DNA from: Acestrorhynchus altus
Taxonomy: Eukaryota > Chordata > Actinopteri > Characiformes > Acestrorhynchidae
NCBI GenBank assembly: GCA_034509495.1
Contig: CM067513.1
Coordinates: 15,681,501 to 15,745,500 of the forward strand
Reading direction: 5' to 3'
Length of the DNA: 64,000 nt
Positions 58,530 to 64,000 of this stretch are shown here, in pieces. The translations under genes and the position numbers were made by a program. Numbering within the stretch: position 1 is the first letter of the stretch; every line of letters starts with the position of its first letter. The notes beneath the pieces were generated by a model. The model made no database searches. It was given only the letters and a program-made list of their open reading frames with translations, and was not told the DNA's origin.

Positions 58530-58830
58530 TTATGCTTCTGGACTCCCCCTACAGTCAGAAAGTGGAAATCGTCATTTGAGCCACCCCTGAAAGGCACACT
58601 TTACACATGCATTTCTGGATAAACTGAGAAGCACAGAACTGTCACTGAAAGTGACAGAAGTATGTGGACTGATACGGCAGAGTAGAGTAATATTACTTGA
58701 TTTTACATGAATATGATTCAGGTTGTGCAGTGTTATGGATTTTTTTGAGCATTGTCCTGCCTACTTCACGAGAGTTACATAGTGCAGTTAGCAGTGTGTC
58801 AAGCACTGGGAATCCATGACAGAAATATCA
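58530..58830. repeat. Dispersed repeat shared with 17030-17335
   Basis: 'catttctggataaactgaga', 'ttgtcctgcctacttcacga' and 'atagtgcagttagcagtgtg' follow the same order as at 17160-17300. A family A-like left end ('gcactgtatgtccaacagta') lies just upstream at 58453-58500. Confidence 0.6.
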
Positions 58831-59149
58831 TTCTTCTTAGGGCAGTGGACCACTGTAGTACTTATGTAGTAATTTTCCTAATTTCAGTCGAGTTGCAGCA
58901 ACAGATAGTAATCAAAAAGCACTCCTTTGTGGTTCTTATGCTAGAAAAGTCATAGATTTGAGATGTAATAGCTTTGACAGAATTATGTCGACCAATCTCT
59001 TACACTTTCACTATATTGGTGCATAATTTTTGACATTGTTATGAGATTAAATATTTCATAGCACAAAACAACTGAGGTTAAAACTAACCGAAAGGATCTG
59101 ATTTACAGCTACGTCAGAATAGTACTGGACAATTTATTGCTATTTATAT

Positions 59150-59530
59150 CAGTATCGGGATATAAACAGAGCAGAGTATGAGCTGAGGTGATATCATTTA
59201 TATAGAGTTTCCAAGTTTTTAAATAACAATCTGTTTCAATCTTGCAGAAAACGTTTTTTCAGCTTCCTTGCCCTGGCTGTGCCCTCTGCTCTCAGCTCCT
59301 CCTCTACTCTGCTCTCCTCCACTGCTACTCATCTTCTCCTTTGCACACTATGGAGGGGGCATAAGACTTAGTGTATATAAAGAAGAAATGAAGATCAAAT
59401 TTCAGTATGTTTAAATATAGTAAAAAGAAAATGATTTCATGGGGTGTCCTAATTCTTTCACATTGTATATCACCATTCAGCGAAAATATATGGGAATACG
59501 ATTTTTTTTTTTTATCCATATCGCCCAGCT
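59150..59530 (+). repeat. Dispersed repeat, family E, longest copy
   Basis: It spans 'ttgctatttatatcagtatc' through 'gaaaacgttttttcagcttc', 'ctctcagctcctcctctact' and 'gaagaaatgaagatcaaatt' to 'atccatatcgcccagctcta'. The last phrase is a common terminal motif of short fish DNA elements. Confidence 0.65.
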
Positions 59531-59879
59531 CTACTCAGAACAAATTAAACGAGATCAGACAGTATGGAATACAACTATCATCACAAATAAAGAAAAAGGA
59601 GGTTTTCACAGTCTTTGTAGAGGCTATGTGACAGGTATTAGACTAAGACAGCTGATATTGTTGGTGGCAGAAAAGATTTCTAAACTTAGAAAAAGAACTT
59701 GATGTGAATTGCATGAAAGCAAAGGACGCCACAGCCATTGTAGTAGAAATGGAATCCTGGCCTAAAAAAGCACAGGAGTTCAATTGCACACATTTATATA
59801 ATATATCTACAAAAGCACTGCTTCCAGTAGTGTGAAATACTTTATAGCAGCTGCACAGAAGCCTAAGGTTAGAGGGTTA

Positions 59880-60192
59880 GAAGATCTCTCAGTGTTGGCT
59901 GTGGAGCAGTGGGACTGCATTCTCTGAATCCATCAAATATCTGTGGGATGAGTTGCAGTGGCAGATATTAGTACCTGACCTCACTAATGCCCTTATGAGA
60001 TCTGAACATATCTGCAGTTGGATATTCGCAGTAATATTTCAACATCTATTGTAAAGACATCACTGGAGATCACAAGCTGTTTCTACAGCAAACTGGAATC
60101 TTTATTTATGATTATTTATTAATGTTCTTGAGCTCAGACTTGAATGTTTAATGAGCAGGTCTCTTCAACCTTTTGGACATATAATGTGTTTC
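59880..60192 (+). mobile_element. Tc1-derived dispersed repeat, family A, right half
   Basis: 'gatgagttgcagtggcagat' then 'gtacctgacctcactaatgc' decode as DELQW and VPDLTNA, the C-terminal part of a Tc1 transposase. The right end 'caaccttttggacatataat' is recognisable. Confidence 0.7.
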
Positions 60193-60348
60193 ATACTGAA
60201 GGGGGTCCAGCACTGAGATTGCTTCATTTAAAGAGGTGTTACCGAAAAGATACATTACCCAGTTTTGTCTTATTTTTGAGAGACGCTATCGTGACGATTT
60301 TTAAGCTGCTGGTTTAAAGGTTCAAATGCTGTGTACTGTTGCTTAAAT

Positions 60349-60742
60349 ACACTAACATGCCAAAAGTCATGGGATAGCGGTGTTTAGAATGAACATGAAG
60401 CATCGGGGTCATGAGGCTTTGAAATGCCCTGTATAAGTTGTGAGGGAGGTTGAACGGCACCTTGCCAGGAGCCCGCTGAAGTATCGGATTTAAGCGAGGC
60501 CTGATAGTAGGGGCCAGAAGGAGGTAACATTATATTTCCCAGGTTATGTGAGCATTTAACATTCCACTTGCATACCATGAAAATGTCATAGAAGGCATTA
60601 CCATCCACAGTGGACTGTGCAGTGGGTAGTAATGATTGCGATATCTCACAAGTCAGTGCAGCGTTCGATAGCTTCCATGGCATACGGAAAAAATCATGGA
60701 ACACAATCCTAGTTCCTGTCCCAAGACCTTTGGTACGTCAGT
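60349..60742. mobile_element. MITE with 'acactaacatgccaaaagtc' ends
   Basis: The left end 'acactaacatgccaaaagtc' with 'atggga' and the right end 'tcccaagacctttggtacgt' with 'cagtgta' are inverted copies about 390 bp apart. The inside is noncoding. Confidence 0.75.
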
Positions 60743-61259
60743 GTATATTATCACTGTTTTGTTGATGGTGTGGAAATTATATACACATTTGAATCAAGCA
60801 ATGCATTATTTGTACTGTAATAGTTTTGCCAACTGCCTGGATTATTACCCTGCTTCCTGTGAACCAACATTCTCATCTATACTGCAGTGATCAGGATGTG
60901 AGTATAGTGCAAATATCTGAATCGTATCCTTTCCCCATCTGTCTTAATGTCAATTAGATGTGCAAGCTACACCCTACTGTAGCACTAAATCGTCTTTCTC
61001 CCCAGTGATGACAGACAAGTGGAGTAATTGGAGAGCCATAAGTAGTCAACAGAGTGAGGAAAACAGATGCTTAATCATCATTAAGCTTTCATTTTGAGAT
61101 GATTATCAGACATGCTAGACTTTACATGTCAGTAGTCTTTTCCCTTTTTTTTCCTGGGAAGATCTGTTTTAAGAAGATCCAACCCAGAACAGGGACTTCT
61201 ACTACATCTGCTACACATGTGGAATGGAGATAGATGCAAATGCTGACCTAAAGTGATGT

Positions 61260-61450
61260 TTGTCATATTTAGGAGCAACCGTTTTCCAAATTATGCCAGG
61301 GAGCGTGTTCCGTGTGCTGCGGAGTGTCTTTGCAGTCTCCTTGCTGGCGGCAGACATTTCTCCCCGTGGTAATGTGGTGTACAGCGAGAGCCTGTGTTAC
61401 ATAATGCTCTGTCTCCATGGCAACCAAATGGGGCCTACCATTTGATGGCT
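61260..61450. promoter_or_regulatory. Unique block with X-box-like GTCTCCATGGCAAC
   Basis: GTCTCCATGGCAAC (61411-61424) differs by one base from the palindromic RFX site GTTGCCATGGCAAC. The surrounding block is repeat-free and GC-richer, with 'agcgtgttccgtgtgctgcg'. It lies about 1.4 kb before the candidate internal promoter. Function is inferred only. Confidence 0.4.
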
Positions 61451-61884
61451 TACCCCCCCCCTTCCCCCTTCTTCACCCCCCTCAACACTTACCCTCCTTT
61501 ACCCCCCAACCCACCCTTCAGTCCTTTCTCCTGCCCCCTGCCCAAGCAGGATTGGGGAGAAGCCATAAAAGTGTCAGAGGATCTGGAAACATTGCCAAAT
61601 TAGCCGGATACGCAGTTGTCTCGTGAGTGAGCATCGTAAAATTCCAGTGGAACAGGCGTACACATGGAGCTGGAATTCTCCATCTCGAGTTGTTCCCGAG
61701 AATGTTCCCTCCTTCTCTCGTGGTTCACTCCTAAACACACATTCATGCTGGTTGACTTTGGGCAACTCTGACTTCCGAACAGTTCAGTAGGAAGCTCACA
61801 GCCTTGAGCACCTTGAGGTGCTCCTGTATTGCAGGTAGTAAGGATTTGGATGGAGCTGAATGGTTGGTGGAGTTGAGGGATTTA

Positions 61885-61886
<2 letters not shown>

Positions 61887-61928
<42 letters not shown>

Positions 61929-61947
61929 ACACACACACACACACACT
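61887..61947. repeat. (TA)n then (CA)n
   Basis: About 19 TA units are followed by about ten CA units. Confidence 0.95.
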
Positions 61948-61983
61948 GTATATACTGTATATAGGTGTGTGCCAAAAAGTACA

Positions 61984-62607
61984 GTCTATTCCTCTTTCCC
62001 ACCCCCCACCACTTTTCCTTCTCCCTCTCCACTCCTCTTCCACCTCGTCCTCTACTCCCTCTTCACTCCTCCTCCACCTCTTCTTCTCTCTTGCCACTTC
62101 TCTTCCCACTCTCCGCTCCTCTTCCACCTCCTGCTCTTCTCCCTCACCACTCTTCCTCTTCTCCTTCTTCACTCCTCTTCTTCACCCTCTTCACTCCTCT
62201 TCTTCACCCTCCCCAGTCCTCCTCTCCTCCTCCTATTCTCCCTGTCCTCTCCTCCTCTTCTTCGCCCTCTCCACTCCTCCTCTTCTCCCACTCCTCCTCC
62301 TCCTCTTCTCCCTCTCTACTCCTCTTCGCCCTCTCCACTCCTCTTCGCCCTCTCCACTCCTCCTCCTATTCTCCCTGTCCTCTCCTCCTCTTCTCCCACT
62401 CCTCCTCCACCTCTTCTCCCTCTCCACTCCTCTTCCACCTCCTGCTCTTCTCCCTCGCCACTCCTCCTCTTCTCCCTCTTCACTCCTCCTCCTCTTCTTC
62501 ACCCTCTCCTCCTCCTCTTCTTCCTGTCCTCTCCTCCTCTTCTACCTTTCCACTCCTCCCTCTCCACTCCTCTTCTCCCACTCCTGCTCCTCCTCCCCCT
62601 CCTCTCA
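61984..62607. repeat. Polypyrimidine tract, ~620 bp
   Basis: The plus strand is almost exclusively C and T, built from words such as 'cactcctcctcttctccctc' in degenerate tandem. Purines are rare (mainly the A in CACTCC). Open frames in all plus-strand phases, rich in Ser, Leu and Pro, are a consequence of the composition and do not indicate a protein. Confidence 0.96.
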
Positions 62608-62799
62608 GCTATGGAAGTGAACTCAGGAGCTCTGGATATGAGGGTGAAGATGAGGTTCGCAGCAAGTTTCGAGCGCTGCTTGCAAGACGGCCCTCCTGGC
62701 TGCCTGCCAACATTTTGCAAGTCCTCTCTAGCCAACCAGAATTCCTGTCGACAAACCACCTGACCCTGAATTCCCAGACAAAGAAATGTTCATGCTTTC

Positions 62800-63560
62800 T
62801 CTTTTTTCCGGAGCGGACTGCTCTAACCCGAGCGCGGGGGCGAGGGGGGGCGCGCTGCGAGTCACACGGCGGATTTAAAGCGCAGGCGTGTGCTGGTAAG
62901 GTCGGCCGTGTTGTTTGTTGTTGGTAGCGCAGGAGGGGACGGTGGGCATGTCTGAATAGGCTTTGCTGGACGGAGGAATTATGCTGACCTCAGGTATTTC
63001 CAGAAGACTTGTTAGGGATCCTCAGCTGCAGGCGGCTTAAAGGGAACCCGTCCGGAGAGGAGGGAGCGCGCAGCCCGCCGGAGCCCGCCGGGAAAAGTAG
63101 TTCTGTCTGACTGTATGTGATGGCAGGGTCTCGCGGTGTGACCCTGTCCCTCAGTCCTGTCCTCGCGCTGTTTTCAGCTCCGTTGCTTGGCAGCGCACTC
63201 GCGCGCGCGCGTTCGCGTTCCGTTTAAAAGCCCGAGCTGCGAGGAGGACCGCTTTCCGTTAAAGGATGGAGACGTGTCGTTTAGGGCTGCTGTGGTGGAT
63301 TTAAGCGGCGCGGAGAAGCTTGGGTTCTGGGGGGGGGAACGTTATGAGCGTGTCAATATTGGCCGCGGTCCTTGCGGAGCGGAAACGCGGTGCCTGTCCC
63401 TTTAAGAATATGTAAATGACGAGAATGAACCGAGTGAACCCGAGCGGCGAGCGAGCGCGCGCGCGCGCTGCGCTCTGCGCGCTCCCGCAGCCCGGGCTGT
63501 GGGTCAGGGCTGCAGGCACAGACGCGGCCAGGCTTTCAGCTCCACTCTGCTATTTAAAGC
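62800..63560 (+). promoter_or_regulatory. dnmt3a: CpG-island-like block: candidate dnmt3a2 promoter
   Basis: CpG density rises sharply ('cgagcgcgggggcgaggggg', 'actcgcgcgcgcgcgttcgc', GCGCGCGCGCGCGC at 63455-63468) in an otherwise CpG-poor intron. Nearby are an octamer-like ATGTAAAT (63410-63417), an X-box-like GTTGCTTGGCAGC (63182-63194) and a TATA-like 'ctatttaaag' (63549-63558). In mammals the promoter of the short isoform DNMT3A2 is a CpG island in this same intron, which is established. The fish equivalence is my inference. No first exon with a clear donor could be fixed before the window ends. Confidence 0.6.
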
Positions 63561-64000
63561 CCGGTCTTAAGCAGTGAATCCTCACTTACATGGGAAAGGA
63601 CTCGCCTTTGAAGGTGGAACCGATTCCTTTGAGTGAATGATAGGAGCATGTGTGCAAAAAGCCTCATTAGGAAGGACTCCCTTCTGCACTGGTTGACCTC
63701 TACAAGGCTCCTGATTGCTGGAGCTCTTTAGAGGAACCCTGCACAATGGAGGCCAGATGCATCCTCCGTCCCATGCTCTCTAGAGGCTGAGTGAGAGGGC
63801 TTTGTTCAGATGCTCAGAAAGGTCACCTCAAAATAAATGCGATTGTCACACTGCGATGATGGCCATTCATGCATCCACACTGCAGGAATGTCATGTATCA
63901 GTTCCACGCTTTTACAGTCAAGGGCCGGCTTTCTCGTGCTGTTGTGCTCCTTTAACTTTGGGGAACTCTCTTGCGTGCTTGGTCACGCTTGGCCTGTTGC
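63561..64000. other. Sequence downstream of the CpG island
   Basis: It may include the short isoform's first exon. Small upstream-type frames occur (ATG at 63590, 16 codons: MGKDSPLKVEPIPLSE; ATG at 63746, 14 codons: MEARCILRPMLSRG). Neither joins a recognisable Dnmt3a sequence here. An unambiguous donor is not visible. Confidence 0.35.

Larger units (their letters stand above)
58060..64000. other. dnmt3a intron 6 (runs off the window)
   Basis: At least 5.9 kb. Repeats are listed separately. A unique block with an X-box-like site lies near 61260-61450, then come a polypyrimidine tract (61984-62607) and a CpG-island-like block (62800-63560). 58840-59140, 60745-61250 and 61450-61800 are otherwise unassigned. 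Confidence 0.75.

Noticed and set aside
62608..62763. Exon-like segment after the polypyrimidine tract ('ctctcag' then MEVNSGALDMRV...)
   Set aside because: The acceptor is provided by the CT tract itself. The peptide does not match the expected exon 7 (AEKKAKVIAG-like) and no convincing donor follows.
61804..62927. Three overlapping plus-strand frames of 217-320 codons rich in Ser, Leu and Pro
   Set aside because: They are open because the tract is nearly pure pyrimidine and has few stop codons in any frame. All three frames are open at once, which a real gene would not show.
63590..63640. Short frame MGKDSPLKVEPIPLSE as dnmt3a2 start
   Set aside because: It stops after 16 codons without a splice donor and does not resemble the known short-isoform start. 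At most it is an upstream ORF.

Overview
The window is nuclear DNA from a vertebrate, most likely a ray-finned fish. Short exons with GT/AG boundaries lie in large AT-rich introns, and the introns are full of microsatellites and worn Tc1-like, hAT-like, LINE and tRNA-SINE copies. Several repeat types look like ones common in otophysan fishes such as characins and catfishes; that narrower guess rests on memory, not on a search.

Two genes lie head to tail on the plus strand. From the left edge to about 22.4 kb is the 3' part of dtnb (beta-dystrobrevin). Nine exons between 7143 and 19876 encode the coiled-coil region and the C-terminal tail, followed by a 3'UTR of about 2.5 kb. The upstream dtnb exons (EF-hand-like, ZZ) lie outside the window. 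After about 3.2 kb of repeat-rich spacer, dnmt3a (de novo DNA methyltransferase 3A) starts in a GC-rich promoter/exon 1 near 25.66-25.83 kb. Exon 1 is noncoding. Coding exons 2-6 lie at 27.3, 33.4, 45.2, 57.3 and 57.9 kb. They give 246 in-frame codons of the long-isoform N-terminus. The PWWP, ADD and methyltransferase exons lie beyond the right edge.

The last 1.2 kb, inside dnmt3a intron 6, contains a CpG-island-like block (about 62.8-63.56 kb). In mammals this intron carries the promoter of the short isoform DNMT3A2, so I read it as the candidate fish equivalent. A strand-asymmetric polypyrimidine tract of about 620 bp lies just upstream.

The gene order dtnb then dnmt3a, same strand, matches human 2p23.3 as I recall it. 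The two products act in unrelated processes (dystrophin-associated scaffold and DNA methylation), so the pairing is inherited synteny rather than a pathway. No second protein-coding gene, structural RNA gene or novel multi-gene system was found. The points worth a second look are an 18-nt microexon and two tandem CAGCAG acceptors in dtnb, T34 and T37 runs at dnmt3a splice/5'UTR positions, a minisatellite against the dnmt3a promoter, a 207-bp intronic tandem duplication, an extra basic patch in Dnmt3a, a ~116-bp-arm hairpin, and the intronic CpG island. All gene calls rest on reading translations and splice signals by eye; no alignment was run.
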